A DNA stretch of 61,597 nt, taken from NCBI GenBank assembly GCA_903867985.1, contig CAIPTO010000146.1, forward strand, positions 1-61,597, given 5' to 3'. This document shows, one piece after another, positions 36,108 through 44,817 of the stretch. Source of the stretch: an uncultured Elusimicrobia bacterium (GTDB taxonomy: Bacteria; Elusimicrobiota; Elusimicrobia; Elusimicrobiales; UBA9959). The notes beneath the pieces are model-generated. The model searched no databases, was not told where the DNA came from, and saw nothing but the letters and a program-made list of their open reading frames with translations. Both the position numbers and the translations under genes were made by a program. Position 1 is the stretch's first letter; the number at the start of each line of letters is the position of its first letter.

Positions 36108-36142
36108 AAGCCCCGCCCAAAGTTTAGGGCGGGGCTTATTTT
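36108..36142. terminator. Bidirectional intrinsic terminator
   Basis: A perfect 11-bp stem (AAGCCCCGCCC with GGGCGGGGCTT) and 8-nt loop is followed by ATTTT on the plus strand and TTGTTTTTG on the minus strand. It serves the gene ending at 36070 and the peptide genes converging from the right. Confidence 0.88.
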
Positions 36143-36170
36143 CGCCTCCGCAGTAATTACGGAAGACGAG

Positions 36171-36353
36171 TTAACCGCAACATCCGCTACTGCCGCTGCT
36201 GCCGCTGCTGCCACTGCTGCCAGTGCTATCTGTTGTTTCCGTCCCGGTGCTGCTGGCATTCGCATTCCTGACCACCCCCGTAGAAACAGCCATGTACCCT
36301 ATAGTAGCAAAGGCAAACATTATGGCAAAACACTTCATCATTCGCGTTTTCAT
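36171..36353 (-). CDS. Small secreted peptide with C-terminal GCCG (paralogue 1 of 3)
   Basis: A 60-aa protein. Residues 1-33 form a Sec signal peptide ending in the AxA-type site NANA, nearly identical to those of the two genes upstream. The 27-residue mature peptide is a Thr/Ser run and a short Ser-Ser-Gly repeat, ending GCCG. GGAG lies seven bases before the ATG. No family is recognised. The vicinal cysteines could bind metal, form disulfides or be a modification site; this is inference. It is the last gene of the tandem array and ends near the bidirectional terminator. Confidence 0.8.
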   Translation of the reverse strand: MKTRMMKCFAIMFAFATIGYMAVSTGVVRNANASSTGTETTDSTGSSGSSGSSGSSGCCG

Positions 36354-36389
36354 ATCAATTCTCCATAACTATAGTTTCCACCATGTTTT

Positions 36390-36435
36390 AAAAACAGGAC
36401 CACCCCCACCCTAACACGTAAGTTCAGGGAGGGGG
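36390..36435 (-). terminator. Hairpin with U tract between peptide genes 2 and 1
   Basis: On the minus strand CCCCCTCCCT pairs with AGGGTGGGGG (one mismatch), followed by TGGTCCTGTTTTT. A matching structure lies between genes 3 and 2, so hairpin and gene were duplicated as one unit. Confidence 0.5.
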
Positions 36436-36501
36436 TATAATAGCCGAACACACACCCGCCTGCAAGACAGCCGCTATGAAAGCCTTATATGGCCTTAACC
36501 C

Positions 36502-36762
36502 TTAACCGCAACATCCGCCACCACCGCCGCCGCTGCTCTTTTTGTCCTTCTTATCCTTCTCGTCATCTTTACTTGAGTCACTGCTCGTGTCGCCAGTTGA
36601 TCCGTTACTCAGACTACTGCCACTTGCAGCCTCCGTCACCACAGTGCTGGTCGAAAGGTCATCGGCATTGGCCACTCTAACGCTCCCCATTGAAACAGCC
36701 ATATAACCGACAGTAGCAAAGGCAAACATTACTGCAAAACACTTCATCATTCGCGTTTTCAT
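36502..36762 (-). CDS. Small secreted peptide with C-terminal GCCG (paralogue 2 of 3)
   Basis: An 86-aa protein with the shared 33-residue leader (MKTRMMKCFAVMFAFATVGY..., cleavage after VANA). The 53-residue mature part runs from a Ser/Thr-rich segment to a charged Lys/Asp stretch (KDDEKDKKDKK) and ends in six glycines plus CCG. The ATG at 36762 has GGAG seven bases upstream; a GTG 15 bp earlier is in frame but lies inside the Shine-Dalgarno. Linkers differ completely between the paralogues while leader and tail are held constant. Confidence 0.82.
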   Translation of the reverse strand: MKTRMMKCFAVMFAFATVGYMAVSMGSVRVANADDLSTSTVVTEAASGSSLSNGSTGDTSSDSSKDDEKDKKDKKSSGGGGGGCCG

Positions 36763-36799
36763 ATCATTTCTCCACACCTATAGTTTCCACACATGTTTT

Positions 36800-36843
36800 A
36801 AAAACAGCACCACCCCCCCCTAGCACACAAATTCAGGGAGGGG
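36800..36843 (-). terminator. Hairpin with U tract between peptide genes 3 and 2
   Basis: CCCCTCCCT pairs with a run AGGGGGGGG on the minus strand (one mismatch), followed by GCTGTTTTTAAAAC. Same design and same following sequence as the hairpin at 36390-36435. Confidence 0.5.
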
Positions 36844-36910
36844 TTTTGTATCCGAATACGCGTCCACCCATAAGACGGACACTATGAAGGCTTTATATGT
36901 TCTTGAACCC

Positions 36911-37150
36911 CTAACCGCAACACCCGCCGCCGCTGCTGCCGCCGCTGTCCTTTTTATCTTTATCCTTGTCTTTGTCTTTATCCGAGTCGCTGCTCGAGCT
37001 GCCGCTCGTGTCAGTATTAGAACCACCGCCGCTTGACACCGAACTGTCTTCTGCGTTGGCAACCCGTACCCGACCCATTGAAACAGCCATATACCCGACA
37101 GTAGCGAAGGCAAACATTATGGCAAAACACTTCATCATTCGCGTTTTCAT
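36911..37150 (-). CDS. Small secreted peptide with C-terminal GCCG (paralogue 3 of 3, promoter-proximal)
   Basis: A 79-aa protein with the shared leader (cleavage after VANA, residue 33). The 46-residue mature part is Ser/Gly-rich, then carries a DKDKDKDKDKKD charged run, and ends GGSSGGGCCG. GGAGG lies five bases before the ATG at 37150. As the first gene of the array it follows a recognisable promoter. The Asp-Lys repeat is encoded by a short DNA tandem repeat that could vary by slippage. Confidence 0.82.
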   Translation of the reverse strand: MKTRMMKCFAIMFAFATVGYMAVSMGRVRVANAEDSSVSSGGGSNTDTSGSSSSDSDKDKDKDKDKKDSGGSSGGGCCG

Positions 37151-37174
37151 ATTATCCTCCACAATCGCTGTTAT

Positions 37175-37203
37175 AGCATACAGCCTATTTTTGAAAAAGT
37201 CAA
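37175..37203 (-). promoter_or_regulatory. Promoter of the GCCG peptide array
   Basis: TTGACT (37203-37198) and TATGCT (37180-37175) are 17 bp apart on the minus strand, 25 bp before the first peptide gene. The two later genes have only GAAACTATAG before their Shine-Dalgarno. Confidence 0.55.
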
Positions 37204-37282
37204 TAGCGTTTTACAGGGCGTTTGATATCATTAATTCACGCACCGGCGCCTCTTTACAAATTGTTTCGGCCCGGCCATGGAC

Positions 37283-38491
37283 TTAACGCCGGCCCGTCTC
37301 CTTGTTTTCCAGTTGTTTTTTAAGCATTTCGCCCAAGGTTCCCATGGTCTCAGATTCCAAAGACTCTGATTTCTGATAATTCTGCAGCGCGGCGGCGTCC
37401 TCGTCCGCTTCGCGGCTTATATCAGCCGGAACCAGTGAGATCCTCTTATTCTCTCTATCCACCGACTCAATTTTGACCTCTATAGTCTGCCCTGTTTTGA
37501 GGACTTCGTCCGGGTGCTGTATCTTTTTTTCAACGCTTAGCCTGGAAACATGTATAAGCCCGTCCACCCCTTCGCCCAGTGTGACAAACGCGCCGAACGG
37601 GGCCAGCCGGGAAACGGTCCCGGTCTGATACGAACCGGGAGGCCAGGTCTGAGCGGCCAGATCCCAGGGATCCGGTAAAGCGTCCTTCAGGCTGAAAGAC
37701 ACCCTGTCATTCTCCCAGTCCAGTTTCTTGATAATAACCTCAACGGTCTGCCCAACGGAAAGAATGTCTCCCACGTTCTCCGTCCGGTTCCAGGCGATCT
37801 CGGAAACGGGAAGCAGCCCCTCTATTCCGCCTATATCCACAAAAGCGCCAAATTTCTGGATAGAGGTTACGGAACCTTTTATCTTGTCCCCTTCTTTCAG
37901 CGTGGCTTTCAACGCCCTCGCCGCAGCCTGACGCCCTTTCTCCACTATCCCTTTACGGGAAAGAACGACGTTCCTGTCGCCGCATTCGATGATTTCGAAA
38001 GTCAGGGTTCTGCCGATATAATTCTCTTTCTTTTCATCCCGGCGGAGGCCCATCTGTGAAAACGGACAGAAAGCGCGCGCGCCGCCAAGGATAGTGATCT
38101 CAAATCCGCCCTTTAATTCTTTAGTCACCGTCCCCTCGACCGGAATGCCGCTGCGGAAAGCGTCCTCAAGCTGCGCCCGCGCCGCGGGGCCGGAACCGAT
38201 CCTGGTTGTAAAGTGCATCTCACCGTTCTCGGAGAACAAAAACCAGGCCCGGATCTTGTCGCCCTCTTTTACGGACAGGTTTCCGTTCCCGTCCAGCAGT
38301 TCTTTTTTATCCAGATACCCCTCACCCTTCCCCCCCACCTCCAGGAACGCCCAATCGGCGGTTATTTTAACGATCGTCGCCTCTATCTTCTGGCCTGGTT
38401 CCATTCGGGAAGGCTCTTTGTAATTTTTTTCCAGCATATCAGCGAAATTTTCTTCGCCGCCGATCTCTTCTGACTCATGCCCGTTTTTCAT
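37283..38491 (-). CDS. S1-domain RNA-binding protein (ribosomal protein S1-like)
   Basis: A 402-aa protein with four S1 (OB-fold) domains, at about residues 33-105, 118-185, 200-272 and 286-360. The third and fourth are the best (GDKIKGSVTSIQKFGAFVDIGGIEGLLP; GSYQTGTVSRLAPFGAFVTLGEGVDGLIHVSRL). It resembles short S1 proteins of non-proteobacterial groups, which help mRNA bind the ribosome. The ATG at 38491 is six bases past AAGGGA; an ATG two codons earlier touches the Shine-Dalgarno. The tail is acidic. A role as rpsA is likely but not certain. Confidence 0.85.
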   Translation of the reverse strand: MKNGHESEEIGGEENFADMLEKNYKEPSRMEPGQKIEATIVKITADWAFLEVGGKGEGYLDKKELLDGNGNLSVKEGDKIRAWFLFSENGEMHFTTRIGSGPAARAQLEDAFRSGIPVEGTVTKELKGGFEITILGGARAFCPFSQMGLRRDEKKENYIGRTLTFEIIECGDRNVVLSRKGIVEKGRQAAARALKATLKEGDKIKGSVTSIQKFGAFVDIGGIEGLLPVSEIAWNRTENVGDILSVGQTVEVIIKKLDWENDRVSFSLKDALPDPWDLAAQTWPPGSYQTGTVSRLAPFGAFVTLGEGVDGLIHVSRLSVEKKIQHPDEVLKTGQTIEVKIESVDRENKRISLVPADISREADEDAAALQNYQKSESLESETMGTLGEMLKKQLENKETGRR

Positions 38492-38547
38492 ATTCATTCC
38501 CTTTTAGACGTAGTCTGAGCGTTACCAAATGTAAAAATTTCACCCTG

Positions 38548-38739
38548 GGAGCCTGTCCGACATAAGGAATTTTGGCTGCAATTGCCGTTTTTTGCCTGCG
38601 CCTTTGCGCCGCCTGTTTTCTCTGAATTGTGCTTCGCACCCAACTTACAGGCTCGTTGGAGCCTGCTCGTTTCGCGCCGCTTCACCTCGGCTTTAAAACC
38701 GTCAATTTCGCCTTAAAAACCTTATATCGGACAGGCTCC
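38548..38739. repeat. MITE-like element with 20-bp terminal inverted repeats
   Basis: The 192-bp segment is bounded by GGAGCCTGTCCGACATAAGG and its inverted copy (one mismatch). The core GAGCCTG also occurs inward-facing at 38648-38654 and outward at 38659-38665, so two units of about 106 and 80 bp sit side by side. The first unit (38549-38654) is nearly identical, in reverse, to the element at 57968-58052. The right repeat overlaps the thioesterase gene and supplies its last five codons (GACPI) and stop. No coding capacity. Confidence 0.78.
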
Positions 38740-39168
38740 TGGGCGGCCAACCGTCTTACCGGGTTCAATGCCGTAAGCTTTGTAAACTTTTTCAGGGATA
38801 CGCGCGGGGCGGCCCGTAGTGTAATTTATCCAGACCCACAGAGTCATCCCCTGGCAGACAAGTTTGCCGTCGGCAGCGTTCATTATCTCATACCGGCGGA
38901 CTGACGAGGCTTTTTCCGCCGACTCTATCCATGTTTTGATGGTGACGGTATCCTGTGGTTTCACCTGCGCCAGATAATCTATCTCGTGACGACGCACAAC
39001 CCAACCCTCGCCTTCCCCCGGTATTAATCCGCCGGACATCCCGCAAGATTCTGTGTGACCCGTGGCCGCGTCCATAAACCAGCCCAGATAGACAAGGTTG
39101 TTTACATGCCCAAGACCGTCTATTTCATCGGGTGTGACTTTGTGCCGCAGTTCAAAAAAATTTGCCAT
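38722..39168 (-). CDS. Hotdog-fold acyl-CoA/acyl-ACP thioesterase
   Basis: A 148-aa single-hotdog protein of the 4HBT/YbgC-FadM type: VTPDEIDGLGHVNNLVYLGW, with the catalytic Asp and HVNN, and the strand YLAQVKPQDTVTIKTWIE. It hydrolyses a cytoplasmic acyl thioester. It starts three bases after the metH stop and is co-transcribed. Its C-terminal GACPI and stop codon lie within the terminal inverted repeat of the adjacent element, so the natural end was probably replaced by the insertion. Confidence 0.88.
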   Translation of the reverse strand: MANFFELRHKVTPDEIDGLGHVNNLVYLGWFMDAATGHTESCGMSGGLIPGEGEGWVVRRHEIDYLAQVKPQDTVTIKTWIESAEKASSVRRYEIMNAADGKLVCQGMTLWVWINYTTGRPARIPEKVYKAYGIEPGKTVGRPGACPI

Positions 39169-39171
39169 ATT

Positions 39172-42100
39172 TCAGATGGTAAAGTATTTGGCTTTAGGAT
39201 TATGGGTAACGAAAGCCGAGACCGAGGCTTCCGGATCCATCATATACGTGTCTGTAAGCGTTATTTTAACATCGCTCTCCGGCTTAAGCAGATTGAAAAG
39301 CTTTTTCTGGCCGACCAGATCCGGGCAGGCCGGATACCCGAAAGAATAGCGCTTTCCTCTGTAAGAAACCTTATTTAAAAGTTTGTCGGCGCGCGGTTCC
39401 GCGAAGCCCCAATCCTCGCGTATTCTGTAATGCAGGATTTCGGCAAAAGACTCGGCCAGACTCAGGGCCAGGGCTTCCACGATGTAAGAACGGAGATAAT
39501 TGCCTTTTTCCCTTTCCCGGCGGGCGAATTCAGACACCCCCTCTCCGCAGGTTACGGCCATCAGAGCGGCGTAATCTCGTTCCCCTCCGCGCGGAGAAAA
39601 GAAATCGGCTATGCAGAGCTGTTCGTCGCCATGCTGGCGCGGGAAATTCACGGTCTCTGCTGCTTTGCCGTCGGTGCCATAAAAAGACATCCGGTCTCCG
39701 TCTGCTTCCGCTTTGAAAAACTGGTATACCCCGCGCGGCCTGATTATGGCCTCGCGCGCCACTTCGGCTTTAATATCTTCCATTATCTTTTTTGTCTCAT
39801 CCGCTTTTTCACTGTTCGATTTTTTTAGTTTCAGGAAACGAAGGTTGAATAAGTCCAAATCCATATTGGCGAATAATTCTTTCAGGTCATACTCCCCGAA
39901 AAAATGCCGCTCGAGATCCCTGGGAACAGGAACCTCATCCGGCCGGAACATATCAGCAAGTCTTTTAGCGGTGCCGGGGCTGGCCTTCCGAAAAGCTGTC
40001 CCGACTATTTCCGGTTTACGATTTACGATTTCCGGCTTGCAGGCGCCGCCAGTTATATATTTGAGCGCGCTGTTGAGTCCGTCCATAGCGTCGGGCGCAT
40101 AGAAAACCGGACCGTTATAGACCGGCGCCAGATTAGTCTCAACGAATTTAGCCGTCAAAGCAGCCCCGCCGGTCAGCAAGGGAACGGATATTCCGGCCCC
40201 GGCCAGCTCACGGGCGGTGATGGTCATCTGCTCCGTGGAACGGACCAGCAGGCCGGAAAGGCCGATAAAATCCGGCTTCTCTTTCAGCGCGGCAGCCACG
40301 ATAATCTCAGGCGCCACTTTGACGCCCAGATCCACGACTTCAAAGCCGTTGGATTCAAAAATGATGCTAACGAGGTTTTTGCCGATATCATGCACGTCGC
40401 CCTTGACCGTGGCAAGAAGAAATTTACCGCGCTTAGGGATGTTGCCGGCCTTGAGCGCCGGCTCCAGTTCCGACACGGCCTCTCTGACAGCCTCGGCGCT
40501 CTGCAGAACTTCCGTGACTATCAAATTGCCTCCTGAAAAAAGTTTACCGACTTCCCCCATAGCTTTCAGGACCGGCCCGTTGATCACGGCAAGCGGCTTC
40601 ATACCGCCCTCCAGTAATTCTTTCACAGACTCCCGGACCCCACCCTTTGAGCCGTCTAATATCATCCCATAAAGCATGTCTTCCGGAGAAGCGTCTGCTA
40701 ATCGTCCGGCTGCCGGCAAAGCGCTGTTTTTTTTCTCCCTAAAGTATGCGGCGAAGACCCCGGCAGGGTCCGGCACGCGCGCCAGAAGCAGATCTTCGGA
40801 CAGCTTTAATTCATGCGCGGAGATCTGCGCAAAACGTCTGAGTTTTTCAGTATTGACAATAGCTAGGCCCAGGCCGGCCTTGATGGCATGATGAAGAAAT
40901 ACGGCATTAAGCACCTCGCGCCCGGCCGGGGGGAGGCCGAAAGAAACATTGCTCACTCCGAGTATTGTTTTTGAAAGCGGAAATTCGCTCTTAAGCTGCT
41001 CCATAGCCTTCAGAGTCTCACTGGCGCTTTGGACATATTCCCCTCCGACACCCACCGGGAATACCAGCGCGTCAAAAATTATGTGCTCAGCCGTAAGTCC
41101 GCATTTTTTAGTGAAGAATTCATACCCGCGCCGGGCTATCGCCAGCTTACGCTCAGCCGTAAGAGGTATGCCTCTGTCTTTATCTTCGTCTATCAGGCCG
41201 AACACCAGTTTGCCGCCGTAAAGTTTTATGAGCGCGGCGGTTTCGCGCGGCCTGCCCTCGCCAAACTCAAAATTAACGGAATTCAGGATGCACTGTCCCG
41301 GAGCGAGTTTAAGCGCCTCCTCCATCACCTTCAGATCGGTGGTATCGATCATAACAGGCGCCCGCACCGCGTGGAAAAGTTTGGGCAGGAAGATGCCGGC
41401 GTCCTCAAGTTCGTTTCTGTCGGGGTTTGACAGACAGATATCCAATACGTGCGCCCCCGCGCGGACCTGCGACTTAGCCATATCGACGGCCTTATCCCAG
41501 TCTCCCGCGGCCACGATATCCCGAAATTTTTTTGAACCGATAGAATTATTGCGCTCACCGACAAGCAGGGGAGGCTCTATCTCGCTGTAATAAAGGGCCT
41601 CTATGCCGGACACGGCCCAGGCGCCGGCAGGCACGGAGGCGCGGGGCTTCAAACCGTCAAGTGCGCCGGCCAGGGCTTTTATATGGCCCGGACCGGTACC
41701 GCAGCAGCCGCCGGCCGCGTTCAACAGACCGGCCAAGGCGTATTTTTTCATCGTGGCGGCGAATTCTTCCGGAGTCCCGGTATATTTACCATTCTCATCC
41801 GGCAGACCCGCGTTGGGCATTATGAATACCGGGAACCGCGAGATCTTTGAAAGCGTCTCAAGGCGGAGGGCCAGATCTTTAGGCCCGGTTGAACAGTTAA
41901 AGCCGAGGGCGAGAAGCGGAAAATGCTCCAGCGCCACGCAGACAGCTTCGGTATCCTGTCCGCTCAGCATGGCGTTTTTGCGGTCCATGGTGACGGAAAC
42001 TATCACGGGCAATTCGCGCCCGGCGTTTGAAAAAGCCTTTGAAGCGGCAGCCAGCGCCGCCTTTATGTTGGAGATATCGTGCGCGGTTTCTATCAGCAGC

Positions 42101-42570
42101 AGATCCGCTCCTCCGTCCATCAGGGCCGAGATCTGTTCTAAATACACATCGGTGAATTCGTCGAAGGTCGCTCCGCCGGTCACGAAGAGCGCCTTGTTGG
42201 TAGGCCCGATGGAGCCGGCCACAAACCTGGGCTTTTCAGGAGTAGAAACAGCCGATGCCGCCTCCCTGGCCAGTTTTACGGCGGCCAGGTTCAACTCTTT
42301 CACTTTGTCGCCCAAACCGTATTCAGCAAGCACGAAACGATTGGAGCCGAAAGTGTTTGTCTCCACCACATCCGCGCCGGCGGCGAGATAATCCAGGTGC
42401 ACCTGCTTTACGACATCCGGCCTTGAGATGGAAAGATACTCGTTTAATCCCTCATAGCCCCTGAAATCCTCCGGCTTGAGATTAAATTTGCCGAGATACG
42501 TGCCCATGGCGCCGTCAAAGATAAGGATCTTGCTTTTCAAAAGTTTATGGAATTTTTCTTCAGTGTACAT
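39172..42570 (-). CDS. metH: Cobalamin-dependent methionine synthase
   Basis: A 1132-aa four-module enzyme that methylates homocysteine with methyltetrahydrofolate. The homocysteine domain has FDGAMGTYL and the zinc cysteines C226 (GFNCSTGP), C289 and C290 (GGCCGTGPGH). A pterin-binding barrel follows (about 330-600), then the helical cap and the B12 domain with DVHDIG (axial H727). The reactivation domain ends with RGKRYSFGYPACPDL, which binds SAM. All modules are present. Between the B12 and reactivation domains a short tandem repeat KPEIVNR-KPEIVGT is visible. No cobalamin riboswitch was seen in the 99-bp gap upstream. Confidence 0.97.
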   Translation of the reverse strand: MYTEEKFHKLLKSKILIFDGAMGTYLGKFNLKPEDFRGYEGLNEYLSISRPDVVKQVHLDYLAAGADVVETNTFGSNRFVLAEYGLGDKVKELNLAAVKLAREAASAVSTPEKPRFVAGSIGPTNKALFVTGGATFDEFTDVYLEQISALMDGGADLLLIETAHDISNIKAALAAASKAFSNAGRELPVIVSVTMDRKNAMLSGQDTEAVCVALEHFPLLALGFNCSTGPKDLALRLETLSKISRFPVFIMPNAGLPDENGKYTGTPEEFAATMKKYALAGLLNAAGGCCGTGPGHIKALAGALDGLKPRASVPAGAWAVSGIEALYYSEIEPPLLVGERNNSIGSKKFRDIVAAGDWDKAVDMAKSQVRAGAHVLDICLSNPDRNELEDAGIFLPKLFHAVRAPVMIDTTDLKVMEEALKLAPGQCILNSVNFEFGEGRPRETAALIKLYGGKLVFGLIDEDKDRGIPLTAERKLAIARRGYEFFTKKCGLTAEHIIFDALVFPVGVGGEYVQSASETLKAMEQLKSEFPLSKTILGVSNVSFGLPPAGREVLNAVFLHHAIKAGLGLAIVNTEKLRRFAQISAHELKLSEDLLLARVPDPAGVFAAYFREKKNSALPAAGRLADASPEDMLYGMILDGSKGGVRESVKELLEGGMKPLAVINGPVLKAMGEVGKLFSGGNLIVTEVLQSAEAVREAVSELEPALKAGNIPKRGKFLLATVKGDVHDIGKNLVSIIFESNGFEVVDLGVKVAPEIIVAAALKEKPDFIGLSGLLVRSTEQMTITARELAGAGISVPLLTGGAALTAKFVETNLAPVYNGPVFYAPDAMDGLNSALKYITGGACKPEIVNRKPEIVGTAFRKASPGTAKRLADMFRPDEVPVPRDLERHFFGEYDLKELFANMDLDLFNLRFLKLKKSNSEKADETKKIMEDIKAEVAREAIIRPRGVYQFFKAEADGDRMSFYGTDGKAAETVNFPRQHGDEQLCIADFFSPRGGERDYAALMAVTCGEGVSEFARREREKGNYLRSYIVEALALSLAESFAEILHYRIREDWGFAEPRADKLLNKVSYRGKRYSFGYPACPDLVGQKKLFNLLKPESDVKITLTDTYMMDPEASVSAFVTHNPKAKYFTI

Positions 42571-42669
42571 TTGTTCCGCCTGGAAAAGGCTGAGGGCTGA
42601 AGACTAAAGGCTCGTAAAGAAATTTTATGAACTCCGGCCTTAAGCCTTTTAAAGTATATAAAATACCGG

Positions 42670-43470
42670 TTAAAAGAACACTTCTTCGGCGTTGACGCTG
42701 GTAAACTCCGCCAGGCCTTCCGGCTTCACTCCGAGATATTCAGCCGCGGCACGGCCGATTTCGGGAATGCTTGAAGGGTCGTTCCTTTTACCGCGCATAC
42801 TCTGCACCGGCAGATATGGGCAATCCGTCTCTAAAACTATATTAGCGAAACCCGCTTTTTTGATTATCGCTCGCAAGTCATGATTTTTTTTATAGGTAAA
42901 TGTTCCGTTAACACCCAGGAACATGCCCAGGTCCAAACCCGCTCTGGCGTCTTCCCAGGTCCCGGAGAAGCAATGCAGAACGCCTCGCGCCCGCTTATGA
43001 TTATTGAGCGTCCATTTTTCTTTCAACTTAAGGATAAGATCAAGATAAGCGTTGTCCGTCTTGGCTTCTTTACCATTCCTGGCATGGAAGACGCAGACGC
43101 GGCCCGAGGAGTTAGACATCGCCAGCTGTGCGTCCAGTGTTTTAAACTGGACCTCTTTTTTGGAATTATCCCAGTAATAATCCAGGCCTATCTCTCCGAT
43201 CGCGGCGCAAATATCTTTTTTCAAAAAGCCTGAAAGCTTAGTGAGATTTTCAGGGCTCAGCTCTTCGGCGTATTGCGGGTGGATGCCGAAAGCGGCGCGC
43301 ATCATGCCATTATGCGCGGCGCAAAGATCCTCGGCCGGCCCCCATTCCGCGGCGGCGCAGGCTATCTCTATTATTTTGGTTACCCCGCTCCTGAAAGCCT
43401 TTTCTATGACGCCGGCGCGGTCGGCGTCGAACGCTTTATCGTTAAGATGGGAATGAGTGTCTATGAACAT
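42670..43470 (-). CDS. tatD: TatD-family metal-dependent DNase
   Basis: A 266-aa TIM-barrel hydrolase. Metal ligands are in FIDTHSHLN at the N-terminus, GEIGLDYYW, HARNG, LHCFSGT and the C-terminal LETDCPYL. TatD enzymes are 3'-5' exonucleases or general phosphodiesterases. The ATG at 43470 begins the family-typical MFIDTHSHL; a GTG 33 bp upstream is possible. It lies between prfB and metH in a minus-strand gene train. Confidence 0.93.
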   Translation of the reverse strand: MFIDTHSHLNDKAFDADRAGVIEKAFRSGVTKIIEIACAAAEWGPAEDLCAAHNGMMRAAFGIHPQYAEELSPENLTKLSGFLKKDICAAIGEIGLDYYWDNSKKEVQFKTLDAQLAMSNSSGRVCVFHARNGKEAKTDNAYLDLILKLKEKWTLNNHKRARGVLHCFSGTWEDARAGLDLGMFLGVNGTFTYKKNHDLRAIIKKAGFANIVLETDCPYLPVQSMRGKRNDPSSIPEIGRAAAEYLGVKPEGLAEFTSVNAEEVFF

Positions 43471-43517
43471 AATAGGCCGTAAAACGGAAATAATATCTGG
43501 CACATTTAATACCCGGA

Positions 43518-44639
43518 TTATTGCTTTTTAGCGGCGGCGCGCCAGGTAAGGAATGAATGCATGAAGCCGTCCAGGTTGCCGTCCATAACCGCGTCTATCT
43601 GAGAAGTTTCAAAATCGGTGCGCATATCTTTGACCAGCTGGTAAGGCATAAAAACATAAGACCTTATCTGGTGGCCCCAGCCGATATCGCCTTTAGCGTC
43701 GTAATGGCGCTCCTGCTCGGAACGCTTCTTATCCATCTCCACCTCATAGAGTTTGGCTTTAAGCATCTTCATCGCAGTCTCGCGGTTCTGATGCTGCGAG
43801 CGCTCTATCTGGCAGGCCACGACTATGCCGCTGGGGATATGCGTAAGGCGCACCGCGGTCTCCACTTTATTTACATTCTGGCCGCCGGCCCCTCCTGAGC
43901 GGAAAGTGTCGAGCTTTATATCTTTATCCTCGATTTTTATCTCTATATCCTCACCTATATCGGCCAACACATCAATGGAAGCAAAAGAGGTGTGGCGCCT
44001 TTTATTGGCGTCAAACGGCGAGATGCGCACCAGCCTGTGGACGCCTATCTCGCTCTTGAGGTAGCCGTAGGCGTACTTGCCCTTTACAAAAGCGGTCACG
44101 CTTTTTACCCCGGCCTCTTCGCCCTGCAGAATGTCGGTTATGCTGAAAGTAAAACCCCTGTTCTGCGCCCAGCGCGTGTACATCCGAAGCAGCATCTGGG
44201 CCCAGTCGCACGCCTCGGTGCCGCCGGCGCCGGAATGAATGCTGATTATACCGTCCTCTTTATCCAGAGGGTCGGAAAGTTTGAGCTCAAAATCCAGGGC
44301 GGAAAGCTTTTTTTCGGTTTGATTGAGGCCGGACATGACCACAGCCAGCTCGGCAGCGTCATTTGAGTCTCGCGCCAGCTCAAAGTGCACTTTAAAATCC
44401 TCAAGCTCCGTCTTTATGCCGTCTATGAGCGTTATATCTTTTTTGATATCGTTCAATTCCTTCAGGTGGGCCTGCGCTTTCTCGGTGTTGGCCCAGAAAT
44501 CGGCTGAAGACGCCCCGGCTTCCTTTTTGTTGAGCTCTTCGCGCTTCTTCTCAAGGCCATAAAGCCGTGTGACATCTCCCAAAAACTTATCGAGATGCTC
44601 CAGCTTGTTGGCTATATCCTTAAATTCCAGTTCCGCCAT
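43518..44639 (-). CDS. prfB: Peptide chain release factor 2
   Basis: A 373-aa class I release factor. The GGQ loop that triggers peptide release is [13 protein letters not shown], and the stop-codon-reading SPF motif is [15 protein letters not shown], which identifies RF2 (UAA/UGA). The reading frame is continuous from the ATG: there is no in-frame UGA or CUU-UGA frameshift site near codon 25, so the autoregulatory frameshift of many bacteria is absent. Standard length. Confidence 0.96.
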   Translation of the reverse strand: MAELEFKDIANKLEHLDKFLGDVTRLYGLEKKREELNKKEAGASSADFWANTEKAQAHLKELNDIKKDITLIDGIKTELEDFKVHFELARDSNDAAELAVVMSGLNQTEKKLSALDFELKLSDPLDKEDGIISIHSGAGGTEACDWAQMLLRMYTRWAQNRGFTFSITDILQGEEAGVKSVTAFVKGKYAYGYLKSEIGVHRLVRISPFDANKRRHTSFASIDVLADIGEDIEIKIEDKDIKLDTFRSGGAGGQNVNKVETAVRLTHIPSGIVVACQIERSQHQNRETAMKMLKAKLYEVEMDKKRSEQERHYDAKGDIGWGHQIRSYVFMPYQLVKDMRTDFETSQIDAVMDGNLDGFMHSFLTWRAAAKKQ

Positions 44640-44817
44640 ATATGATCCGGGGCGACATAAACCCGGGCTGCCGCAGGTTGTACGCTTAAAACTTCCGATC
44701 TCCTGGAAACCATTTGCGCGGATTCCCGCCTATCTATGATACAAAAAGTCTATGTGATTTTGTAAAACCTGGAACTTTGCACGCAGGGATAACGGGACAA
44801 ATACTGGAGAAATCCCC

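Noticed and set aside
36354-37200. CRISPR array in the repeated region
   Set aside because: The repeat unit is a gene with its leader (about 400 bp), not a short repeat with spacers, and no cas gene is present.
36171-37203. RiPP cluster with modification enzyme
   Set aside because: The peptides have Sec signal peptides with AxA sites and no maturase, cyclase or dedicated exporter gene is adjacent; the only radical SAM gene is 25 kb away.
42571-42669. Cobalamin riboswitch before metH
   Set aside because: The gap is only 99 bp and shows no B12-box-like sequence.
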